Source: DT-111 sp965263225 (lineage in GTDB: Bacteria; Bacteroidota; Bacteroidia; Chitinophagales; Saprospiraceae). Taken from it: a stretch of 64,000 bases of DNA. The stretch lies in the NCBI GenBank assembly GCA_965263225.1, contig CBDHHG010000008.1, positions 186,001 through 250,000 on the forward strand, written 5' to 3'. The notes under the pieces are model-generated. The model did no database searches, was not told the DNA's origin, and saw only the letters and a program-made list of their open reading frames with translations. Made by a program: the position numbers and the translations under genes. Positions 40,788 through 49,487 of the stretch are shown one piece after another; the first letter of the stretch is position 1, and the number at the start of each line of letters is the position of its first letter.

Positions 40788-43700
40788 TTAGAAATTCACG
40801 TTAAGACCTACGGAATAGCGACGCTGGAATGGGTAGGTGTACCCTGTTCCTGTTTGGCGACCTGGAGAAACAGCAGGGTTGAATCGCGCATCACTATCTG
40901 AAATAGATTCTGGGTCAAAGAAGTCAGAAAGTGCAGACCATTCTGCAATGTTCTCACCACTAAAGAAGATGCGGATGCTGGCAATTCTCGCCTTTTGTGT
41001 CCATTGCTGAGGTAGGGTGTAGCCTACCGTGAGGTTCTTAAATCGTACATAGGCAGCATTCAATAGGTAGTCAGATTGGGGGATGGCCAAACCTTTAGAT
41101 TGATCAATTCGCTCTCCCAAGTTTCTATCTGCCAACCAGGCTTGCAAGTGTGGATAACGTGCATCGGTATTGGCATTCGCCAAACCGGCATCAATATAGC
41201 TTTGAGAATGTTTCGCCAAATTCACCTGACTATCATCACTAGCACGATAGAAATCTAGAAGGTGTGCGTATCCCCCCGCATAGGGTTGTTGGTAGAAGCC
41301 CCAGTATAGGTAGTCTAATGGGTAGTAATCGCGTTGTCCTACCCCTTGGAAGAAGGCATTTACATCAAGCCCAGCCCATTCAAAACCTAGGTTGACACCA
41401 AATAGGTATCTCGGGGTCATGTTGCCAATAACTTTCAAATCTTTTGGATCATCGACGGTAAGTCCTTTTTCGATGGCTCCATTCCCATCCTGATCGACAT
41501 ATCTTGGCCAACCTTCTACAATAGTAAGTGCTCCCCAAGGGATCAAGCTACTTTGATCCAAATTATCGATCTGCTCTTGTGAAGTAAAGAAGCCATCACT
41601 TTCCAATCCCCAGATTTCACCAACCTCCATTCCTACGTAATATTGGTTTAGGTTCAAGTTAGGGTTGTCGAAGCGAGTGATGGTTGAGCGGTTATCAGAA
41701 AGGACCACTCGAGTATTGAAATTAAATGGTTTTCCTGCTAGTCTGAATTGATTGCGATAAGCTACAGATACCTCCCAACCCTTGGTTTCGAGGTCACCAG
41801 CATTTTCTAAAGGTTCCGCTGCTCCTAATACATCAGGTAGGTCACGACCCAAGGTCAACATACCTTTGGTTTCTCGCACGTAGTAGTCAAAAGAGGCAGA
41901 AAGACGATCTTCCCAGATGCCAACTTCCAATCCAAGGTTGGTAGAAGTTACATCCTCCCATGTATAGTTAGAGGATACGATGGCTGGCGGAGTGATACGC
42001 TGAGGTAGTTTATCTCCGAAAATGTAGTTACCTGATACCGCGCTCATGGTTGGGATGTAACCATATTCGCTCACAAATTGGTTACCCAAGCTTCCGTATG
42101 ATGCGCGCAACTTTAGTCTACTGATTAGGTTTTGGTTCTCCATGAATCCTTCTCGATCGATTCTCCAGGCAGCGGAAGCCGATGGGAAGAATCCAAATCG
42201 CTTATCTTGTGGGAAGCGGGAAGAACCATCATAGCGACCGTTAAATTCAATGATATACCGATCCTTAAAGATGTAGTTCAGGCGATAAAAGGCACCTCGC
42301 ACGGCCCAATCCCAGATGGCTTCATCCACTTCCGCATCACCGGTAGCTAGAGCAATAGTTGGTAGAGAAGCAGAAATTACACCTTCTCTGTAAGCGTCAA
42401 ATCGTTCACTTCTGTAATATTCTTGGTTGAATCCACCAATGATAGTCAAGTTGTGATCCTGGCCGAATTGCTGATTGTAGGTCGCATAGATGTTGAATAC
42501 ATTGTAACGGTCTTCTACAGATCTACGGAAAGCAGCATTGTTTCCTTGTTCTCTCACATCCTCTGGCCCGAAACCGATCAGGTACTTCGTCCAAAAAGTG
42601 TTGATGTCACTATTTCCTCGTCTCGTAGTAAAGTCAGCATTTACTTTAAAGCGATCACCAAATATCTTAGCTTCGGCAGTCAGAGTAGTTTGCAAGCTAT
42701 TGTATTCTTGCGTAGAGGTACCGCCATTGGTCAATTTTGCTCCCGTTTCGCCAACGGTTGTATTGGCCCAAGTACCATCTGGGTTTTTATCCCAGTCCGT
42801 AGGGTGAAAGTTGAATAGATCCCACAAACTAAAGTAGGCAGGGTTCTGTCTTTCCGTAAGGGTCAGGTAAGTATTATTGCCTATACTCAGCCAGTCATTC
42901 ACTTGGAAGTTAACTTTAGCTCTCATCGTATAGCGATCAAAGTAGTCATCCGCCACGCTCAATACCCCGTTTTGACGGTTGTAAGAACCAGAAAGCAGGT
43001 ATGAAGTGGACTGAGACTTGCCAGTGATGCTTAAGTGATGATTCTGCGCCTCCGTGTAGTTGTTCATGAAATACTGCGTCCAGTCTTGGTCACCCATATA
43101 TTCCCAGATGGAAGGATCATTTGGGTTTTGACGAACACCCGGCGTGTTAGGGTTGTCAGATCTTTCTCTTGCCCAAGCATAAGTCTCATCGCTGTAGTTC
43201 TGATTGTCCCAAGGTGTATTATCTGTGGACGTTTCGCGGACGCGGAGGTAGATATATGGATCTGTAATTTTGTTGGGTAGCACCGTTGGTGTACCAGTAG
43301 AGAAGTTGGTGTTGTACGTTACATTGACACCTTCCTGAAAACCAGTTTTTGTCGTAATCAAGATTACTCCGAAAGCCGCACGAGCACCGTAGATAGCAGC
43401 GGAGGAGGCATCTTTTAGAACAGAAATGCTTTCTACATCTTCTGGCGCCAGGCGGTTAAGTTCAATGGCATCAGAAGGTACGCCGTCAATCAAGATCAAG
43501 GGTTCACCACCATTAATTGAGGTAAGTCCGCGAATATTGATTTTGGCTGCCTGCCCTGGCGCTCCGCTGTTGAATTCAATGTTCAAGTTGGGAGATATAC
43601 CTTGTAACCCTTGTGAAAGGTTACTAATTGGACGGCTTTGAATTTGCTCTGGTCCAATCTGATCCACTGCACCGGAGAGGTTTTCCTTTTTCTGAACCCC

Positions 43701-44027
43701 ATAGCCCACTACAATAACTTCAGATAGCCCAACTGCATCCTCCTGCATGATCACTTCTACTTCAGTGCGACCATTTAAGGACACCTCTTGCGTTTCCATA
43801 CCAATAAAGGAAAGAACCAAAGTAGCATCGGATGGAGCATCTAGATTAAAAGCGCCATCAATGTCCGTAACGGTACCTGTGCTAGTGCCTTTTATCATCA
43901 CAGATACACCGATCATTGGGGCATTAGAGCCAGATTCGAGTACTTTTCCTTTGATGGATAGGTTCTGTGACCACAGTCCTGTACAAAGGACGCTCCCTAA
44001 GAGGACGAAAAGGAGCCTTTTGTGCAT
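40788..44027 (-). CDS. SusC/RagA-family TonB-linked outer-membrane transporter (pair 2)
   Basis: A SusC-type porin of about 1079 residues from ATG 44027 (ATG-like alternative at 44045). It has a signal peptide (MHKRLLFVLLGSVLCTGLWS), a CarboxypepD_reg-like domain (IKGKVLESGSNAPMIGVSVM), a conserved VIVVGYGVQKKENLSGAV stretch, a plug with NIRGLTSINGGEPLILIDGV, and a barrel ending YSVGLNVNF. It forms a transport pair with the downstream susD2. It faces away from the T9SS beta-helix gene across about 450 bp, most of it AT-rich. The substrate is not evident. Confidence 0.93.
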   Translation of the reverse strand: MHKRLLFVLLGSVLCTGLWSQNLSIKGKVLESGSNAPMIGVSVMIKGTSTGTVTDIDGAFNLDAPSDATLVLSFIGMETQEVSLNGRTEVEVIMQEDAVGLSEVIVVGYGVQKKENLSGAVDQIGPEQIQSRPISNLSQGLQGISPNLNIEFNSGAPGQAAKINIRGLTSINGGEPLILIDGVPSDAIELNRLAPEDVESISVLKDASSAAIYGARAAFGVILITTKTGFQEGVNVTYNTNFSTGTPTVLPNKITDPYIYLRVRETSTDNTPWDNQNYSDETYAWARERSDNPNTPGVRQNPNDPSIWEYMGDQDWTQYFMNNYTEAQNHHLSITGKSQSTSYLLSGSYNRQNGVLSVADDYFDRYTMRAKVNFQVNDWLSIGNNTYLTLTERQNPAYFSLWDLFNFHPTDWDKNPDGTWANTTVGETGAKLTNGGTSTQEYNSLQTTLTAEAKIFGDRFKVNADFTTRRGNSDINTFWTKYLIGFGPEDVREQGNNAAFRRSVEDRYNVFNIYATYNQQFGQDHNLTIIGGFNQEYYRSERFDAYREGVISASLPTIALATGDAEVDEAIWDWAVRGAFYRLNYIFKDRYIIEFNGRYDGSSRFPQDKRFGFFPSASAAWRIDREGFMENQNLISRLKLRASYGSLGNQFVSEYGYIPTMSAVSGNYIFGDKLPQRITPPAIVSSNYTWEDVTSTNLGLEVGIWEDRLSASFDYYVRETKGMLTLGRDLPDVLGAAEPLENAGDLETKGWEVSVAYRNQFRLAGKPFNFNTRVVLSDNRSTITRFDNPNLNLNQYYVGMEVGEIWGLESDGFFTSQEQIDNLDQSSLIPWGALTIVEGWPRYVDQDGNGAIEKGLTVDDPKDLKVIGNMTPRYLFGVNLGFEWAGLDVNAFFQGVGQRDYYPLDYLYWGFYQQPYAGGYAHLLDFYRASDDSQVNLAKHSQSYIDAGLANANTDARYPHLQAWLADRNLGERIDQSKGLAIPQSDYLLNAAYVRFKNLTVGYTLPQQWTQKARIASIRIFFSGENIAEWSALSDFFDPESISDSDARFNPAVSPGRQTGTGYTYPFQRRYSVGLNVNF

Positions 44028-44045
44028 AGTAATTAGCGTTCCCAT

Positions 44046-44499
44046 AAACCGTGAATTTGTCTATTTATGTTTGATAAAGTGTGACTGACAATTAGTTTCA
44101 AGAAGGATTTTACCAGTTGGATATGTTTGGGATGAGATTAGACAGGTCGTTTTTGACTTTGTTGGTATTCAGTTCCAATCCTCAAAATTAAGTTGGAGCC
44201 TTGGGCAATTATGGACGTTCGGGTTTAAGGATTTTTAAAGAAATCATGAATAGTATTATTAATATTAATAAATGTGTTGCTATCGATTGCTCTTGTTTAA
44301 TTGATTGTCTATGAGTTGATTGTGTTTTTTTCGAGATGCTGACAGAATGGAATGGGACAGCTGTCTACTTTTTGTTGCCAGCAGCAGTTTATCTAAATGT
44401 CAAGTCTGGATTAAGAATGGGTTATTACTGAGCTTTTGGGATGGTAGATCAAAGGATTGTCCTTATCTTAATCGTTTAGCCATTCTAACTTTTAAGTCG
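44046..44499. other. Divergent intergenic region between susC2 and the beta-helix gene
   Basis: About 450 bp. It includes an AT-rich patch with TATTATTAATATTAATAA around 44250-44270, which could be promoter DNA for either gene. An open frame (44320-44500) joins onto the next gene but is not protein-like. No operator resembling the iol palindrome was found. Confidence 0.5.
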
Positions 44500-45933
44500 G
44501 TGAAGCAAATCTACCTGTGTCTCTTGTTTCTATTACCTCAAGTCGGAAACGCTCAATTAGAAAGCTGGGACAATGATTGGGATGGTATGCCTGACCCCTG
44601 GGAATTTCATAGGTCCCTGGATTGGAACGACCCTACCGATGCTTGGAAAGATCAGGATCAGGACGGAGTACTAAATATCTATGAGTACTTCTTGGGGACC
44701 GATCCTGGAGATCCTGGACAGCCAGTTTTTATCCCTTATGATCAGGAAGAAGCCTTGGTTGACTTTATCGCCAATGCGCCCCGAGGAAGTGTGCTACAGA
44801 TTCCAGAAGGTATTTATCCACTTCAATATGAACATCCTTTTGCTGCTGAGGCTCCGCGCGTAATGATTCAAGGGGGGTGGAACGCTGATTTTTCAGAACG
44901 GGATGCCTGCGAATATCCTACGGTATTGGAAGGTGGTGATTCTCCCATCCTGAACTTTCTGTTGACGGAAGGCAATTCTTCTGCCCTTATCATAGAGGGG
45001 GTGCAATTGCGGGGAGGGCGAGCAGGAGCCATCCGACACATCAGCTATTTGTCCAAGGTTCAATTGCTACTATCGGATTGTTTGGTGACAGAGAATGAGG
45101 CACATCCTGCCCAAGCCATTCTGCATTTTGAAGATGGAGCTAGTACCTTGATTTCTGATTTAATTCTGGTAAATTCGACCTTTAGCGATAACAATGGATC
45201 GGCAATTCGTTTCGAACAATCAGCCAATCGAGGCAATTTTAAGCTACTGAATAGCTTAGTAGCCTTCAATTCACCTTCTTTAGAGGATGCCCATCCCTTT
45301 AGATCGGGTTATGGCCTTAGCTTTGAAAGTTTTGCGGATTCTCTCTTACAGCTACAGTTTTTGAATAGCATCATTTGGGGAAATGAAAAAGCAGATGTAT
45401 TGCTACAACCGGAGGATATCCCCAGGCTGATGGTAGACAGCCGCCACAATATCTATGGTTACTTTGAAAACGATCCCAATGCCACTTTTTTTGGTGGACA
45501 AACCGATCGCAGTACCGATCCGTTTTTACTGGACCAATCCACGGGATATTATGCCTTGGCATCGCCGAGCCCTGCACGGGGAACGGGCCTGTTTCTGGGA
45601 TTAGGAAACGAGTCAGCGGTAGATATTGGCCCTAGACCCTGTTTAGAAATGATCAGTTCTAATGGGGCGATAGAGGATACAGGGAAGTGGATTTTGTATC
45701 CTAATCCCGTCACTAAGCATCTTTATCTGGCATCAGCATCTAAGAAGGCGGGCGATTTCCCATTCGAGATCCGAGATGCTTATGGGAGGATCATAAAGAA
45801 AGGAAGAGTTCCCGCCAACCTACGACGTGAACCCTTCCTCATCCGTTTCCATGAAGAACCTACTGGCCTATATTTTTTCATTGGACTCGACGAAAAAGGA
45901 TTTTTCAATATTCCCTTTTGTATTGCCCAATAG
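44500..45933 (+). CDS. Secreted beta-helix protein with Ca-binding-like repeats and T9SS sorting domain
   Basis: About 477 residues if started at GTG 44500, which opens into a signal peptide (KQIYLCLLFLLPQVGNAQ). The same frame is open upstream to 44320 with ATG 44347 as an alternative. After the signal come calcium-binding thrombospondin-3-like motifs (DNDWDGMPDPWEF, DQDQDGVLNIYEYFLGTDPG). A right-handed beta-helix with a pectate-lyase-like look follows (IQGGWNADFSERDACEYP, SALIIEGVQLRGGRAGAIRH, FLNSIIWGNEKADVLLQ). The T9SS type-A domain closes the protein (WILYPNPVTKHLYLAS ... EPTGLYFFIGLDE). Such CSLREA/parallel-beta-helix proteins include adhesins and lyases; no catalytic residues are certain. 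Confidence 0.75.
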   Translation: MKQIYLCLLFLLPQVGNAQLESWDNDWDGMPDPWEFHRSLDWNDPTDAWKDQDQDGVLNIYEYFLGTDPGDPGQPVFIPYDQEEALVDFIANAPRGSVLQIPEGIYPLQYEHPFAAEAPRVMIQGGWNADFSERDACEYPTVLEGGDSPILNFLLTEGNSSALIIEGVQLRGGRAGAIRHISYLSKVQLLLSDCLVTENEAHPAQAILHFEDGASTLISDLILVNSTFSDNNGSAIRFEQSANRGNFKLLNSLVAFNSPSLEDAHPFRSGYGLSFESFADSLLQLQFLNSIIWGNEKADVLLQPEDIPRLMVDSRHNIYGYFENDPNATFFGGQTDRSTDPFLLDQSTGYYALASPSPARGTGLFLGLGNESAVDIGPRPCLEMISSNGAIEDTGKWILYPNPVTKHLYLASASKKAGDFPFEIRDAYGRIIKKGRVPANLRREPFLIRFHEEPTGLYFFIGLDEKGFFNIPFCIAQ

Positions 45934-45946
45934 TTTTTTCTAGTCT

Positions 45947-48583
45947 CTATACTTCATGCCTGATCGAGATAACCGGACTTCGGCGAGCGGAAGTCAAAGC
46001 GTGATAACTTACGGTAAGCAAGGCGATGCCCAAGGCGAGTAAAGCTGCCAATAGGAAAAAGCCTATGCCCAATCCAATATTGTAGGCGAAGTTATCTAGC
46101 CAGTTTGAACTTACCAGCCAAGCAATGGGCGTGGCCAGTGCAACTCCTATTCCCACTAACACCAGTACCTCTTTGGAAAAGAGCGATAAAATATCTAACC
46201 AGTTCGCTCCAAACACCTTGCGGATACCCATTTCCCTAGTGCGCTTTTCGGCTGTATAAGTAGTTAAACCAAATAGGCCCAAGGCTGTGATAAAGATGGC
46301 CAAGAGTGTAAGGATACTGATCATCTGACCGGTTCTTCTTTCAGCTGCGTGTAAGGCCCCGAAGCTTCGGTCAAAGAAGGAGTAACGGAAAGGTAAATCC
46401 TCGTCAAATTGATCCCAACGGGTCTCAATAGCTTCCAAGGTTTCATTGATTCGGCTAGCATCTAGCTTTACATTCAGTTGTGAAAACCAGGTCTTCTCCA
46501 TAAAGAAATATAAGGGGGTAATGGGTTCATGCAGCGAATGGAAATGAAAATCCTTTACCACGCCAATGATTGGTGCAGGCTCCCGATCCACGGCAGGCAT
46601 AGACAGGCGTTCTTCTAGAGGGTTGTCCCAGCCTAGTTGTTTAGCAGCAGTTTCATTAATCAAGTAGACATTGCTATCGGTGGCAATTTCCTTGGAAAAA
46701 CTGCGTCCACTAGCCAGTTTGATCTCGTAGGTGTCGAGGAAGTTTTCGTCTACCACTAGGCAACGCATAGATGGTTGCTGCTCAGCCGGAAGCCCTACCG
46801 CTTGATAAGGGACGCCATAGTCACTGCCTCCAGGGCGATTGGCAGAGGCCGAGACATGTACTATTCCCGGCATGTTTTCTAGATCCGCTTGGAAGGTACT
46901 GAGCTTGGTTTGGTCGATGGGGTAGGAGAGCGGGATATTAATGATCTGATCTTTATTGAAGCCAAGATTCTTGTTATTGATGTATTTCAGCTGTCCGGAT
47001 ACAACCAAGCTGGCGATGATCAGGAAGGTGGCAACGGTAAACTGAAATACCACCAAGCCTTTACGGAGTAATTGACCACGGTTCACAAGGGCACCTTGTT
47101 TGAAAAAACCTAATGCGCCTCCTCCAGATCCTTTAAGCACTTGAATCGGCCGGAAACTTGAGAGTACCAATGCCGGATAAGTACCTGCCAAAAAGCCGGT
47201 AAAGAGGATCATGCCCAGTAACCCCAAAAGTAGAGTTGGGTTGGAGAAGAGATCTAACTTTAGGGATTTCTGGAGAAAAGCATTAAGAGAAGGAAGTAGA
47301 AGTCGCGTTAAGCCGATAGCAATGACGGCCGCTGTACCGACGACGATGGTTGATTCGCTAAGAAATTGGAGGATTAGGCTTTTTCGATTCGCTCCAATCA
47401 CCTTCCGCACCCCTACCTCCTTGGCTCGCTGGGTGGCGCGTGCTGTAGATAGGTTTACGAAATTACTGGAGGCGATTAACAGAATGAAAAAGCCAATGAT
47501 CCCATAGATATAGATGTAACTTAAATCCCCATTTGTACTCATTTCCCGATGCAATTTGGACTGCAAATGGATAGAGGTGATGGGTTGTAAAAAAGGAGTG
47601 TAAGCCTCTGCGGTTTGGGCAGCTAAATGCTGGTCTAACATTTGATCAAGTTTCTTTTCCGCTTCGAATTTCGAACCCTTCTCATCTAAAAGCACATAGG
47701 AGTAGTATTGATTCCATCGGACCCATTTATCCCCCTGATCAGGTGGGGTATAAGAAGTTAAGGAGACCAGAAAATTGAAAGTGAAGTGTGAATTTTCAGG
47801 TATGTCTTCCACTATCCCAGTGACTTTCCATGACAGCTCATTGTCAATCGTAATGCTTTCCCCTACGGCATTCCCCGAAGGAAAGTACTTGCGGGCTAGG
47901 GATTGTGTAAGCACCATGCTGTTGGGTTCAGCTAGAACTTGATCTGGATCTCCTACTAAGAGCTTCCAGCTAAACATACGGAAAACACTTGGGTCAGTAT
48001 AAAGCCCTCCATGTTCATAATATTGCTGGTCACCCTTAGTAAATAAGCTTTGCCCTACAAAGACGAAGCGGCAGGCATCTTCAACCTCAGGAATCGTAGC
48101 TTTGGCTTCTGGTGCCCAGGGTTCTGATACTTTAGCGATGCCATTTTCGTAAGAGGCGCCGGCCTCATGATTGGCCAAACGGAATAGCCGATCATGTTTT
48201 TCATGATAGTGATCAAAACTTAATTCATCTTGCAAGTGTAAACCGATTAATAGACAGCAGGTGAAGCTGATCACAAGGCCCAACATGTTTATGAAGGTGT
48301 AACCCCGATGCTTGTTGAGATTGCGAAGCCCCACTTTTAGGTAATTTCTAAACATATACAGGTGATTTAATGTGGAGATATTCGTTTTTTTCCAGGCAAA
48401 AGGTCTAAGGAAGCCCAAGGCGTCGAAGAAGTAAGCCCAACTAGCCCTTCTTCTGCCTTTTTCTTCCAACCGCTGCTCATACAATTCAGCTAGGTCTCCC
48501 TGGATACCTTCCAATCGCTTGGGGTCACAAATCGCTTCTAGGAGTCGATTAATCCAGTCCGGTGGTGAAGGATGGTTTGACAT
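45947..48583 (-). CDS. FtsX-like permease with permease-prefix domain
   Basis: An 878-residue MacB/FtsX-type ABC-transporter permease without an ATPase of its own. It begins with a permease-prefix domain (DWINRLLEAICDPKRLEGIQ, YEQRLEEKGRRRASWAYFF). Then come two FtsX halves with extended periplasmic MacB-core domains: first membrane segment FINMLGLVISFTCCLLIGLH, membrane blocks around IIGFFILLIASSNFVNLSTA and VFQFTVATFLIIASLVVSGQ, and the final block LLAIFITALGLFGLTTYTAE. Such proteins export peptides or lipoprotein-like substrates or sense the envelope. It lies 25 bp downstream of a PadR-type regulator on the same strand, and the prefix-domain plus PadR pairing is a known combination. Confidence 0.9.
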   Translation of the reverse strand: MSNHPSPPDWINRLLEAICDPKRLEGIQGDLAELYEQRLEEKGRRRASWAYFFDALGFLRPFAWKKTNISTLNHLYMFRNYLKVGLRNLNKHRGYTFINMLGLVISFTCCLLIGLHLQDELSFDHYHEKHDRLFRLANHEAGASYENGIAKVSEPWAPEAKATIPEVEDACRFVFVGQSLFTKGDQQYYEHGGLYTDPSVFRMFSWKLLVGDPDQVLAEPNSMVLTQSLARKYFPSGNAVGESITIDNELSWKVTGIVEDIPENSHFTFNFLVSLTSYTPPDQGDKWVRWNQYYSYVLLDEKGSKFEAEKKLDQMLDQHLAAQTAEAYTPFLQPITSIHLQSKLHREMSTNGDLSYIYIYGIIGFFILLIASSNFVNLSTARATQRAKEVGVRKVIGANRKSLILQFLSESTIVVGTAAVIAIGLTRLLLPSLNAFLQKSLKLDLFSNPTLLLGLLGMILFTGFLAGTYPALVLSSFRPIQVLKGSGGGALGFFKQGALVNRGQLLRKGLVVFQFTVATFLIIASLVVSGQLKYINNKNLGFNKDQIINIPLSYPIDQTKLSTFQADLENMPGIVHVSASANRPGGSDYGVPYQAVGLPAEQQPSMRCLVVDENFLDTYEIKLASGRSFSKEIATDSNVYLINETAAKQLGWDNPLEERLSMPAVDREPAPIIGVVKDFHFHSLHEPITPLYFFMEKTWFSQLNVKLDASRINETLEAIETRWDQFDEDLPFRYSFFDRSFGALHAAERRTGQMISILTLLAIFITALGLFGLTTYTAEKRTREMGIRKVFGANWLDILSLFSKEVLVLVGIGVALATPIAWLVSSNWLDNFAYNIGLGIGFFLLAALLALGIALLTVSYHALTSARRSPVISIRHEV

Positions 48584-48607
48584 ATGTCCTAGAATTTAAA
48601 GGCGAGT

Positions 48608-48919
48608 TCAGGGATGGAGTCCCAGAGATCTATTACGAAGCTTGCGACTCTGATTGAGTACACTTTCTCCTGCGGGGGTGACGGTGAATAATAACTTACG
48701 ACGCCCACCACGAGTGGCAGTGGCTTCTCCATAGCGAGAGGTGACGTAGCCCTTCTTATCCAGCCGATGTAATGCAGAATGTACCGTGCTGATCGTTACC
48801 TTTCTGCCGCTACGTTTAGCGATTTCTTCTTGTACAGCAATTCCATAAGCATTATCAAACAGCACGGCTACGATCAATAATACAAGTTCTTCGAATTCAC
48901 CTAGATGAGTACCTTTCAT
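48608..48919 (-). CDS. PadR-family transcriptional regulator
   Basis: A PadR winged-helix regulator of 103 residues from ATG 48919 (ATG 48961 would add 14 residues of non-homologous character). The DNA-binding helix region is EEIAKRSGRKVTISTVHSAL and the wing is KKGYVTSRYGEATATRGGRR, followed by the short LFTVTPAGESVLNQSRKL end. It probably represses its own operon with the downstream FtsX permease, responding to a substrate of that transporter. Confidence 0.9.
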   Translation of the reverse strand: MKGTHLGEFEELVLLIVAVLFDNAYGIAVQEEIAKRSGRKVTISTVHSALHRLDKKGYVTSRYGEATATRGGRRKLLFTVTPAGESVLNQSRKLRNRSLGLHP

Positions 48920-48961
48920 TGCGTTTTCATTATTTCTTTCGTAAATGTCGAAATAGAACAC

Positions 48962-49487
48962 GTAAAAGACAAACTCAATTCAGGAAAGTTGTACGAAATC
49001 CAAATTTTTTAGCCAGAGGTTCACTGCGAAATAGGGCCAAAGCAGCGAAGTCCTATGAATTTTGCTACTAAGACAAGCAAGTTAATAGAGCCTCCAAGTC
49101 CTAAGGGAAAGTCGAGTTGTGAAAACCAATATTCGGATTGATGAACATTAGGGATACAACCTTTAGCGAGTGGCCCGGCAAAACATTGTTCGAAGCGTCG
49201 TGCTTGAGTTGATTACTCAACCAGCTTAGCAAGTTTAGTCTAGCTAGCCCTCTTTGAGCCACTGGCTCAAGCCATCCCAGAAGCGTTCTTTGCTGACTTT
49301 CTTAGGCGATTGTAAGAAAGTCAGTCGCCGAAGGCAATCCAAAGTGCAAGATTCCTTCCAACATGAACTTAAAACAGGTATTGACAGGTAGGACACCTTG
49401 CCAAAGTCAGTATGCTGCAGAACCGAAGACTTGTGATCAGTTTAGCCTTGCGGCTATGAATGGAAACTCCGACTCAGTGATAAACCA
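48962..49487. other. Hairpin-rich intergenic region
   Basis: About 525 bp with no convincing gene but several short perfect inverted repeats: TTGAGT/ACTCAA (49204-49220), TTGAGCC/GGCTCAA (49254-49270) and CTGACTTTCTT/AAGAAAGTCAG (49293-49324). The last could be a terminator for the BNR protein gene, though it lacks a T run. Confidence 0.5.
49293..49324 (-). terminator. Possible terminator of the BNR protein gene
   Basis: A perfect 11 bp stem (CTGACTTTCTT / AAGAAAGTCAG) about 165 bp after the stop codon at 49488. No T run follows on the minus strand. Confidence 0.4.
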
